The notes beneath the pieces were generated by a model. The model was not told the DNA's origin. It worked only from the letters and a program-made list of their open reading frames with translations, and made no database searches. A stretch of DNA of 64,000 nt from Nematostella vectensis (lineage: Eukaryota > Cnidaria > Anthozoa > Actiniaria > Edwardsiidae), in assembly GCF_932526225.1 (NCBI RefSeq), contig NC_064037.1, positions 4,794,703-4,858,702 of the forward strand, given 5' to 3'. Shown here one piece after another: positions 11,701-23,100 of the stretch; position 1 is the stretch's first letter; the number at the start of each line of letters is the position of its first letter. A program made the position numbers and the translations under genes.

Positions 11701-12939
11701 AAATATCGGGGTCTTTTTCACGATTGCTTCTCCTGGGGATTAGCTTGTTGCCAGGTTGCCATAGTGCCAAGTGTGGTAATTTCGTCATCATGCACAGAAC
11801 CATGTGACCTAGGTATCATATATCGCCGCCTTTAATCTTTTGTTCTCCTGTGCATGCTAATTCGTGTACGTGCATATCTTTCGTGCTTAGAAACAAGAAA
11901 AGGAAAAACTAAACTATGCTGAAATGTGCGCGATCTAAAGATGGTTTATGTGGCAGACAAAAAGTGGAATATTTAGGCGTTCATATCCTTACCCTTTCGC
12001 ATCACCATCGGGGACGTAGGAAAGGAACATTGCAAATGCAATATCATTGGAAACTGGAATCAATACGATGGATACACGGAAAAAAATAATTTCAAAATTA
12101 ACTAAAACAATACAGAAATATGAATTAGAATTCCATGCTTGTTAGTATCAAGATTTTTAATCAATTTTGATCTGTATGCCCCCCTTTAAGTGATTGATTC
12201 AGTATCGATGGTCGTGTAGGTTAAGTGCAGGTACCTGTACTAGTGTTGGGAGGGCTGAGCTGATGGGGAAGGGCAATTCTAGTCATAGGGCGTACAAGTA
12301 TGAAAACAAAACAAAAACAAACAAACGCTACGCGTGAGCCAAGCAATCGCGCTCTTTTCAGCGCTTTCCCTCCCGTTCTTCCCTGGTTATCGAGTGCAGA
12401 GTCTGTGAGCATGCGCGATAACATCAAGTACCGCGTTCCTCTTGGACCACTTGGGTCGCCGTAATGCGAATGAAGCTTGGAAGCTCATTCGTTAATGCAG
12501 GTGTTAACAGTAAAAAATCAGAGGAATATGTAACAACAACCGGATTTGTAAGAAAGTTTAACGGGAAATGTACCTTTTGATGAACACTTATAAAATTCTC
12601 ACCAACTAGAACTTTAACAAGTAACAATTTTGAAGTGGGTTGGGGGCCCTGTGGTAGAGGTTCCATTGCTACTGGTCAGCGGGCTCCTCTTGACAAATTT
12701 GGGGGCCCTGTGGTAGAGATTCCATTACTACTGGTCAGCGGGCTCCTCTAGAAAAATTTGGCGCGAAACATTCCACCATCGATCTACTACCCTTCTTCCT
12801 AAGCAAAGTTGATTTCTTATCTGAAGGTCTGGGTTTACGTGGCGTTTGTTTTGACAGGAGAAGAAGTGGATGCTCTTTGGGCGACACTAAGGGAACTTAA
12901 CACACTCTAACGTTAACTGACGCTGAAATTCTGAGAAAA
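8730..12939. other. Intergenic region, GPCR to RFC5
   Basis: This is AT-rich, non-coding looking DNA. An AATAAA at 9475-9480 could serve the GPCR transcript, though other A-rich sites exist. A fragment near 11570-11640 (GGGCCGTAGCAGGGGG) resembles the ends of short dispersed inverted-repeat elements seen elsewhere in the window. The 3' end must carry the RFC5 promoter. A six-codon upstream ORF (ATG near 12873) precedes the RFC5 start. Small open frames here have no recognisable content. Confidence 0.5.
12641..12758. repeat. 59-bp tandem duplication upstream of RFC5
   Basis: Two neighbouring 59-bp copies, 12641-12699 and 12700-12758, each start TGGGGGCCCTGTGGTAGAG and differ at only a handful of bases. 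The pair ends about 180 bp before the RFC5 start codon, so it falls in the likely promoter or 5' leader. Confidence 0.9.
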
Positions 12940-15900
12940 ATGGTCGTGGCTGCTGAAGACAAACGAAATCTTCCATGGTAGGGTCTTTTCGATAATCTTA
13001 CTTGTCGCTAAAGTTTCCTAATTCTGTTATAAGTACGTTACATTATTATCGATAAATCTAGCAGTTTTATGGAAAAAGATGATCTGTTACGGATGCGTCG
13101 TTCTGGTATTTTAGTGCATTGATTCTATTGATTGAAATTGTACCTCGTGTTCCTTATCCCCAGGGTGGAGAAGTACAGACCAAAGTGTTTAGATGACCTC
13201 ATATCTCACACAGATATCATTAATACCAGTAAGTGTCTAATAACTGTGCCTATTTAGCACTTCTGCAGTGGCAGATTGATTGACAGGTTTTTCTTTTCCC
13301 TTCAACTGGTTCTCTCTGTTTTATTATCTCTCTTTTGTTACAAATGATAAATACGAGACCCTAGTCTAGAAAGAAAAGAAAGACAATCTATACAAATATA
13401 CATAGCTTTCACCCATATTAGGCGTGTGTCACAAGATCACATCAAGGTCAAGGGTCAAGGTCACATCACAAGCCTTATTTTTGTGAGAATGTTCATACAT
13501 TCTCTGTTTTCACTCACATTGGCTCTCTTGTTTCCCCCCCACATATTTACTGTATTTCACCCGATTTCACAAGATTTCTCTCCAAGTTGGGTTTACAGCT
13601 ATGCCTATATTTGGTCAGCTTGCTTTGCTAAATCTACACAGTAAAGGACTAGGGAATTACTGTTTCTCCCTTAAAAACAAACGTTTCTTAGGCCTTTAAA
13701 ACAAGTGGCTTGTGATTTCTTTAGTCCAGAGGTTTATAAATGAGGAAAGACTTCCACATCTCTTATTCTATGGACCACCTGGAACAGGAAAGACTTCTAC
13801 AATCCTTGCAGTCGCCAAACAACTTTACCCTGACAAACAGTTTGGCTCCATGGTTCTTGAGGTAACTTTGGACATTACAGGTGACATTTTGGATGGTTAC
13901 CATTTATTGGGGGAGGGGAGGAGTGGGAGTGTCAACAGCACTTTGTTCTTTTGGTTGGGGGGTGAGGAGGGGGGCTTTAAGTCTCATGTTGTTTCAGAGA
14001 AATGTTAAAAAGGTTGTTAAGATGTTTTCCTTGATTCAATTCCTAGCATGGGTGAGGATAACGTAAAAGATATTAGAAGATATAAGAGTTAGTTCAAGAT
14101 AAATTAATGCCCCAAATATTGTCTTTTGAGCTTCATTCTGTATCACTGCTTGCTCTTTACTTAATCGAAACTAGATGTGAATATCTATTATTTAATTTTT
14201 TTTAGTTTGCTTATCAAGTTAATTTTTTCATGGACTTATGGCTGATCTTTGAATTTTGCAGTTGAATGCGTCTGATGATAGAGGTATCGGAATAGTGAGG
14301 GGAGACATTCTAAGTTTTGCAAGTACCAGAACCATTTTCAAGTAAGTGAATCAAATCTGTTAGAGTGGCATGGTCTCCAGTTTACCTCCTGAGGGCTTAC
14401 AGAAACCTCAACTGACAAAACACAAGACAATCTATTAGAATCTGTGAATATTTTTTTGCATATTTCATTAAAAATCATTGGAGACTGTTACGTAATATTT
14501 TTTTCAGTTTTGATACATTTACATTTAACTTTGAAATGATGAAGTGTGATATTTTTAACAATTTTGTTTATATCAGCGAAATAAGTTGTCAGCCCAGCCA
14601 AAAGTCAATTATTTTGTCTGGAAATAGTGCCCATTTAATCAAACCTTCAATCAACTCTTTTATGTCTCCAGTCCAATGGTTTATGTGTAAGCGGTTCCAA
14701 AGCAGCGAATTGTGGGAAGTGTGCAGTGGGCTCGTTTTAGTGTCAACAACAGTGTAGAACAGTCATCCAAGCTTGATTTAACAGCGTTTATTACAATCAA
14801 CTTGTCCAACTATCGAACACATGCGGTGATAACTACGAAGTAATTAACAATTCACAAATTTAGGATAAAAAGCTAAGGATTAAAGGCAGTTCTGTAAATC
14901 ACAAAAAGGCGTCTGATCTTACTTACTTACGTCTGATCTCGTCTCTGGGGCTTATAGAAATACAACTCCAAGTAAGCTTGTAACTCTTCAAACTCCACTC
15001 TGACTTCTCTAACTCTGCTTCTCTGGCTCTCAACTCAACTCTTTTCTCTTCAATTTCTCTGCTCAACTCTTAAAGATTGCTAAATGGGTACTTATAATTT
15101 ATAGGCAGGTGGGACGTGTCCTAAAGTAGGACGTGCCTCATTCCTAAACTCTTACTCAAAGGGAAATGCGTAAACTACAATAAATCTTATCAGTCTAATC
15201 ATAGGAAAGGGCGGATGTGATCAAAGTAGAGGAAGCCGTGGTAGCTTAACTGAAAAATTGTCTAAATTATCTAATCCGTTCAATTTAAATCAATGTTCTT
15301 TTTTGCATTTTCAATGTTCATAACATTATGGTATGGCAATTGAGGGATTCTAGATGATCCCATGGTGTCCATAGACAAGACTTATGATTCTCAATTTCGG
15401 ATTCTTGGTGGTTGAACTACAACAAATCTAGAAAAGTATTTAGTGTCTTTTGATAATACCATAATGTTATCATGTGTAGGTCGGGATTTAAGCTGGTAAT
15501 TTTGGATGAAGCTGATGCAATGACGCAAGATGCACAGAATGCTCTCAGAAGAGGTGAGTTTGTGTTTACATGAATGTGACAATTTAACATGCTGTATAAC
15601 ATGCTATAAAAATAATGAAAAGAAAGATGGATGGACAAATAAGCACAATACTGGTCAACTGCATGCCAAATTCAGGCAACTAAACATATGCATTGTTCTT
15701 AGTACATATGGCTTATTATGAAAATCCTTGCATGCTCCATTGATGCAGGGAAGAGGCAGGAAACAAATTGAACTTGTTTTGGCATCACATCTACACAAAA
15801 GGGCTTTTGACAGAGGATGCAGGTGCACAATCTGACCAAACCCCTACAATCCACACAGTCCCACACAATTATTGACCAAAATATCAAATATCACAGGCTT

Positions 15901-18139
15901 TTTGTGTCATTTTGGCATACCAGTAATAATTTCTATGCCACATATTTACAAACATGTTGTGTTACATGACGTAGCAATGTGTCCATTAGTATAAAAACCA
16001 ACAGGTGCTCCATACATTTATGTAAAGGTCTTTGGGCAGGTTGAAATCAATAAGGCATTCTATTCTTTTTCTCCCAAAGGACTAGGATAGTTTTTTAACT
16101 CATTCACATTTTCTTACTGGTTGTGTTTGCCATTAACAACCAACTGAAACAAAAAAAAAGTCACACACAAGCAAATCTTTTTTCATATTTCAGTGATGGA
16201 GAAATTCACTGAGAACACAAGATTTTGCTTAATCTGTAACTACCTGACCAAGATCATACCAGCCCTGCAGTCACGCTGCACCCGGTTCAGGTTCGGCCCT
16301 CTCTCTGTGGACCAAATGCTGCCAAGGCTTGAACATGTTATAGAATCAGAAAGGTGTGTGTGTGGAGCATGTTTTGATATTGAAAGCAACTCATTTTTGT
16401 GTAGATAATCACATTTTTGTTGTTATCCATATTTAGAGTGAACGTGACTGATGATGGGCGTAAGAGCCTTCTCCGCCTAGCTCAAGGGGACATGCGTAAA
16501 GTGCTAAACATTCTCCAGGTATGTACTAATCACCCATAACACAAGCTAATGGTTGAACTACTTCAAACATAATAGCAACAAGGAACAAGATTGATTGAAA
16601 TTCTATAAAGGTTTAGGGTGCTTACTTTCCATTTCTGGTGGTCTGTCTAGCAATTGAAAGTATTAACCATTTGTACTTATGTTGATCATGTAATCTTTTG
16701 TTTAGAGCACATCTATGGCTTACAGTGTTGTGAATGAGGATCATGTTTATCTGTGCACTGGACAGCCACAACCTACAGATATTGGTAACATAGTGGATTG
16801 GATGCTGAACAAGGACTTTACCACTGCTTATACCAGTATCCTTTCTTCTGTTCATATTACATAGAACTAACAGTCTAAGTGTAGAGATAAGGCAAGCAAG
16901 TGTTGAAATGATTTTCCCTTAGGCATGGTAGTTTTATGGCTAGAGGGTGGGGCCCAGTATAAATTTAAAGGCTTATAGAGAAAATGCCAACATCTGACAG
17001 TTACCAGTCCCCAAGTGCTCCACATATAGCTGACAACACGTTAGTATAGTTATACTGTAGACTGCTCCATGTATTTTGCAAACATAACCAACATGAGTTA
17101 GTGGATAAGCGATGAAGATGGTAAAACATCTTTAATTGCATCTGGGAAATAAATACTGAGAGATGTGACATCAAGCATGATTTTCTTTTCCAGGAGTGGT
17201 TTAAAAGTCCTCTCTGGAAGTGAGTATAAGTTATCACACCTCTGAATTGAAAAAAGAAGGAAGTGTAAGGATACTGTGGATACCGAGACTGGTGATATCA
17301 CTGGACGGTGTAATCTCTTGCTATTTTATACCTTGATATTAAATAATAGATATACTGAAATTGAAGACTCTCAAAGGTCTTGCTCTCCAGGATATTCTTG
17401 AGGAAACCCATTCCTATGTGCACAGGGGTATGTAATTCAGGAAAAGTGCTTAGAATATGGACAAACAAAATGTAGTATGAAATTATTTACAGACTGCTAT
17501 AATCGGCAGGTAACAATGTTTGTTCATTTAGAAATCCTGTGAAACCCTGTATACTTAATGCCTATTTTCTATTTCAGTGGATTTTCCTGCAAAAATTAGA
17601 ATACACCTTCTTGATAAAATGGCAGAAGTTGAGTAAGTCACAAATATTTCTACTAAGATTCCCTGTTAAATTGGAATACACCTTCTCGGTAAAATGACAG
17701 AAGTCGAGTAGGTTGCAAATATAATTTCTTCTGGTATTTACTACGTAAAGACTGGGTGCTTGCAGTGAAGCAGCAAATTAGGGTTTTCTAATTTATAAAA
17801 TTTAGATTTTTAGTAAAGAAAGTTAAAACACTAAAACAGATAGATCGTTTAGAAGTTAAGGGTCTGCTACCTCTTAACATAAGAATTATATTTTGGTTTC
17901 TAGACTTATTATTTTTTTTGTTGGTATTTTTTTTTCGGCTACATAATCACACATGTAAACCATGAATGGTGATTTATTCAAGTTTTATTCAAGTATCACA
18001 GGAGTTGCTATTAACATTAGAAAAAAAAAAACTATTTTTCGTTTTCAGGTATAGACTGGCCTCCGGTACATCAGAAAAAATCCAGTTAGGTTCTATGATC
18101 GCTGCCTTCCAAGTGGCTAGAGATATGATAGAAGCTTAA
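12940..18139 (+). CDS. RFC5: Replication factor C subunit 5, 11 exons
   Basis: Exons: 12940-12977, 13164-13228, 13725-13861, 14262-14341, 15480-15553, 16194-16353, 16437-16518, 16706-16835, 17350-17427, 17578-17632, 18049-18139. All borders are GT-AG and phases join without a stop, giving 329 residues (human RFC5 has 340). RFC5 is a small AAA+ subunit of the clamp loader that puts PCNA on primed DNA in the nucleus. Visible marks are LPWVEKYRP at the start, Walker A GPPGTGKT at 51-58, Walker B LVILDEAD at 112-119, and the SRC motif of clamp loaders at about 158-160. The C-terminus ends in IEA, much as in vertebrates. One odd residue: the stretch after LNASDDRGI has Gly at about 90, where other RFC subunits have Asp. 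Intron 4 carries a solo LTR. Identity is secure. Confidence 0.97.
14753..15179 (-). mobile_element. Solo LTR, antisense in RFC5 intron 4
   Basis: Read on the minus strand, this 427-bp block starts TGTAG and ends CTACA, as LTRs do. It holds a TATA-like CCTATAAATTATAAG in its first third and an AATAAA (from TTTATT, about 14791-14796) about 40 bp before the end. No internal retrotransposon sequence flanks it, so it looks like a recombined single LTR. A clear 5-bp target duplication is not visible, which suggests age or slightly different borders. It is inserted opposite to RFC5 transcription. Confidence 0.55.
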
Positions 18140-18540
18140 CACACACGTCTATTATAGCGTCCTGACACTGAAGAGGTCAGAAACCCCTAACCCTATCACA
18201 CAAAAATCGTAATAGAGTGAAAAGCCGTGTGAAATCCTGCAGTTCAAGCTACTGTGAAAGGGTTGAATCATGAGAAATTTTAAGCCTTTTATACTTTTAT
18301 ACGACTTGGGTTGTGTTCACCTAACATGCACCAGAGGGGTTCACCCTTCGGTATTGAGGTCTGAGATTGGTGTTTCACAAAAAAGAATGTTTGCTAGAAG
18401 GACAAAGGGGGTGATGTTAAGACGACTGAAAGAATTTCATTTATATATTTTATTGACATGCAACTCTCCCTGATATTGTTTAGACACAATCAAGAGAATT
18501 ATAACTTGCTGCACAACTTGTATGTGAAAACAAAAGCAAA

Positions 18541-18546
18541 AATAAA
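18541..18546 (+). terminator. RFC5 polyadenylation signal
   Basis: A canonical AATAAA lies 402 bp past the RFC5 stop codon in an A-rich 3' untranslated region. It is the first perfect signal after the stop that I noticed, so it is the likely 3' end of the transcript. Confidence 0.6.
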
Positions 18547-20134
18547 GACTATGAATTATCTTTGACGCGGAATTTATTTTCAAATTGAATGGTTTGGGGT
18601 GCCTCCAATTGTTTTCTATACCTTCTAAAGATATTAAAACAACCTGGAACTATCCTTTAACAAAAATATTTCTTATACTGTATCAGGACTTGATATCATA
18701 GACAAAGAAAGCAAAGTCACAAAACAGTATAAATTATTTATACCTTAGTATTTGTACATCAATCCTAAAAATGAGTTTGTATCTAAAAGTCCGCCTCTAA
18801 CTTAGCCTGCTAGCCGGCTTTCATACGTCCGTCAGGCGCGCCGCAGGATTTCCAATATTAGGAAACAAAGCATTTTCCAATAACTCCGAATAATATAAGT
18901 TTCATAAGTTTTAGCCGCGACCAACCGCAGCCTGGACCAACCGTTACTGTGGCACTAAAGGGAACCCTGTGGCGCGCTCGAAGGCCGAGGTGCACTGGGG
19001 CTAGTTTGTACAATGCTCGCGTGTCAGTTTGCATTTTTCCTTTTTTTTTTAGTAATATTTTAGTATTTTCGGGTGTACCAAGTGAACTCAAGAACAATAT
19101 AATTGACATAGAGTTTATGAAGACTTGGCTTGTTTTCATTACACCTATATTTTTCTGGCAATTTCGTCAAGTCGTTTCTGTCGCTACCAGACGGACTTTC
19201 GTGTTGACAGTGAAAACCCGCTGATAATTATGTGTGAGTAATGCCAGATGTAAACAGTAGGGAGGAATACCCCAAGGTAGTTATCTGCTGTCCCACTAAT
19301 AAAGATGACAATATTGACGAGTGTTTTCTCCACAAAAAAAATCACAGTTAAAGATTCAATAAAATTATGGTCTTTTCAAAAATCGTGGCTAGAATTTGTT
19401 TGGAGGTAGAAGACAGGTATGGATACATATTCAAAAAGTTAAAAAAGTCCAGTTTCGAATACCATTATGTCCGCCGGACAGACGGACTAAGGGCGCATAA
19501 ATACAGAGTGAGCCTCGGTTTGGGACAAATTTCATGCGCAAACCAGCAATAATCTGTTTGGGAATGCGCTGGTTTATGTAGCTTGTGAAATGTTTAAAAT
19601 CTAGCGATTCTTTATTTATAAAAGACCATTTTTAGGCACGTCCCCTAGTTCTCATCGCTAGCTCTATGCCCTGGATTTAACCAAATTTTATTATTCAAAC
19701 TGACAAAAATAGTCCACCGTATTTTCAAAAACACCGTGGGGATCCATTCCGTAGAATTTAGAAAACTCGAGAAAAAATATCTCTAAACTTTTTTTCTCTT
19801 AGAATTTAATAAATTATAAGTTACTTTAAATGATGTTCTTGAAAAAGTCGGTCAAAGTAACTTCACAACTCGATAACGTATATATTCCAGAGGTCTGCTG
19901 TATAAACAACGCGGACAATTTTTAGCTTTACTAATAAAATATTCTATGGAAATTTTCTCCCCTGGATCGTTATTTTTAAAATCTATTCAGACTGTTTCTT
20001 GTTGATTTACTTTTGATATTATTATGGTTGCTAACCGCTTGCCTTGCCTAGACAAAGTGAACCATAAATTATAAATGAATCAATACAGTACCCAAGTCAT
20101 CTTCGAAGTCATCCATGAAGAAGTGCTCTTCAGA
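18547..20134. other. Intergenic region, RFC5 to secreted protein gene
   Basis: No coding exon is recognisable. A GC-rich patch near 18800-18850 (AGCCTGCTAGCCGGC) resembles dispersed repeat fragments found elsewhere in the window. The last few hundred bases are AT-rich and should hold the promoter of the following gene. An upstream in-frame ATG at 20075 exists, but the ATG at 20135 starts directly with a signal peptide and is preferred. Confidence 0.45.
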
Positions 20135-23100
20135 ATGAAGACCTTCCTAGGTCTCTTTCTACCGCTTCTGACTACTTATGTAGTTAGCGGTTTTCAGATA
20201 GCTCAGTACCGTTATCATAAAGATACCCTCCCGACCGGTCAAGACATCATTCAAGATGTTAAAGACAAGAGCAAGGAATCTTGTATGCTGAAGTGCACTG
20301 TGTTGTACAATTGCGATGGCGCGATCTTCCAAGAGAAGACAGGGTTGTGTTCTCTAATGAGGAAAGGTGCAACTCCGCCCGTACTTATCCAGAAACCAGG
20401 GTCACTCTACATGCAAAAGGTAAATAAAAAGTTGAATATTTGTAATGCGGTCGGCTCCGTAAGTTTTAAAATTATAACACTTAAGTGTGAGAGAACGATG
20501 ACGATATTTTTACCGAAAAGTGTAAGCTTGCAAGTGCGATAAGAGACAGAAATCAGCTCGTTCAGAGAAGACGAGAGATTCAGACTTCTATCATACAGGT
20601 TATTTACACCTGGCTCCCCTTTCCCTTTTATACAGAAGCTTGTGGTTTCAAAAAAGTAATAAACGAGCAAAGACAATGTTGTTTTTCTTAAAATGAACAA
20701 TATTTCTCTTATCTTTAGGTGCCTGAAGCAAGTTCACATACGCAGCCATCATCTCGTAAGTAAATTTATTGACTGACTTGGGCTTTTTTGTTCCATTATT
20801 AGGAGTAGCGATGGGGGAGTCGAGAGTTGCCGGGGCATCGAGACCGGCGTTTCAGAATCCGAGCCCGAGCTTTTTGTCAAATTTCGGAGTCCGACCCCGA
20901 TCTTTTCCGAGCTTGTTTTGGGATAACTTGAATCCACTTGTAACAACATGAAACAGATAGATCGCGTTTAACAAAATCAGAGATTTTCCGAGACTCCAAG
21001 ACGCGGGTTATTGTTTAAAAAAATTCAAATTGAAACCCGTTAATAGTCGCCTCAAAGCTTGGGATCGATCTGATCTTTGGCGAACATAATCAGTTCTATT
21101 TTGCAAATCCTGAAATAAAAATTGGATATTAATAATCGGCGAGGCATGACGCACGTGCAAATGAAATCGCAGTTTTGGGGATTTGGTACAAAATCTAATC
21201 GTTTCGTTTGACCAGGGCTTTACTACTACGCGCGCTCTAATTAGCTGATGAGCGTACTACTCACCCTCTCATTGGTTGATTAGCGTGTAGTACACGCGCT
21301 TTCTTGGGCGGGTTATGGATTTCCCATACGACATCTCATAATTAACGCAACACTACGATTCTTAAAAGCGATTTTCGAAACGCTGTGTAATAAACATCTT
21401 ATGATTGTCATCGTTTGTTTTGTCTGTACGAAGTTTTTTGGAGCCTTGAATTTTTTGGTTATGGATTTCCCATACGACATCTAATAATTAACGCAACACT
21501 TTACGATTCTCAAATGCGATTTTCGAAACGCTGTGTAATTGTCATCGTTTGTCTTGTCCAGATGGGATTGAGCCTTGGATTTTCCATCGTCTTATGTTTT
21601 CACTTTTCGGCCATAAAATTTCCACCTAGAGTCCCCGGAAGTCTTGACAGCTTGATAACGTTTTAAAAAAAACCTTTAAAGTTGACTCTGGATTATGTAC
21701 ATTTTTCCCGCCTCTCTCTTCAGCTCTTTCTATCCTTAGCTAATATCATTATAAGAAGTCGGAAACAAATTGAACACATATATCTTTTACAGTGGATACA
21801 CCGACTAGTACAACGCCCCCCTCGCCAAGTACACCGTCTCCCTCAGCAAGTACAACGGGCCAATCGCCAAGTACAACGTCCCCCTCGCCAAGTACAACAA
21901 ACACTTCACAGACTTTTCACTTGTGATCCGAGGTGAGTGCACAATATATATATACATACGGCAGCTTTTCGCCCCATGTAAGGTAATCCAAGAGGCTTCC
22001 GGATTCTGGATTTCAGGCTCTGGATTCCGGATTCCGACCCTTGGATTCCGGATTCCAGGCACAACTTATATTCCGGATTCCAACAAAATATTAATGACAT
22101 TCTATTAAAATCATGCAAAACTCTCGACATAGCAATGAACAGAAAACATTGGCGTATCGAAGCGTAATGCTAAAAAGGGACAACTATAGTGAAAAGAAAC
22201 CATTTGTTTACCATTACATCACTATTATATGCATTATACCACTAAGATATGCATTATACTACTAAAATATGTATTATACCACCAAAATGCATTACACCAC
22301 TAAGATATGCATTACAACACTAAAATATGCATTATATCACTAAAATATGCATTATATCACTAAAATATGCATTATATCACTAAGATATGCATTATATCAC
22401 TAAGATATGTATCCCACTAAAATGCATTATACATGCATTTATAACACTAAAATATGATTTATACCACTAAAATATGCGTCACTGGCGTCACTGTTTTCTT
22501 TACGTCTTGCAACGTTTTTCAAAGAGCAAAGGCATTTGGTTGACGTCCAAATTCGAAACCAAGATTCCAAGAGGTTACACCCTGCTCAGCCACACGCGGT
22601 CGCCAGGAAAAAAAAACTTTGCAAAACGGATTCATGGCTTCCGTGACGCGACACACAATATTTCGGCCGCTTGCATGGTATATTTGGTAGGAATTCAAGT
22701 TGACACATTGAAAATCCTTACATTCGTAATGCATGCGTTCGCGTTAATGTATCGATAATAATTAGACAGATATCATAAAAGGGTTGCTCAAACTCGGGTC
22801 TCGGAAATAAATCAATTGATATGGATTAACTTCTGAGTGCAAACTCACTCGCTCTTTTGACGAAAAGTTTCACAGACACTGAAGGATTATTTCCACTTTA
22901 GTAATAGGCGATTCCAGCTATAACTGCATATTTTCAATCAGAAATGCCGAGGACGCTACCACAGCTACCAGAACCAGAATGCAACGCGCACGTTTTTACA
23001 GTTTGCTCGACGAATCTACCACAACTACCGTCATGCCCCGTGCGTGCGTTTTAGCTGGAATGGTCTATTCAAAGACGAACAAAACCGAGTTTTTGGTGAC

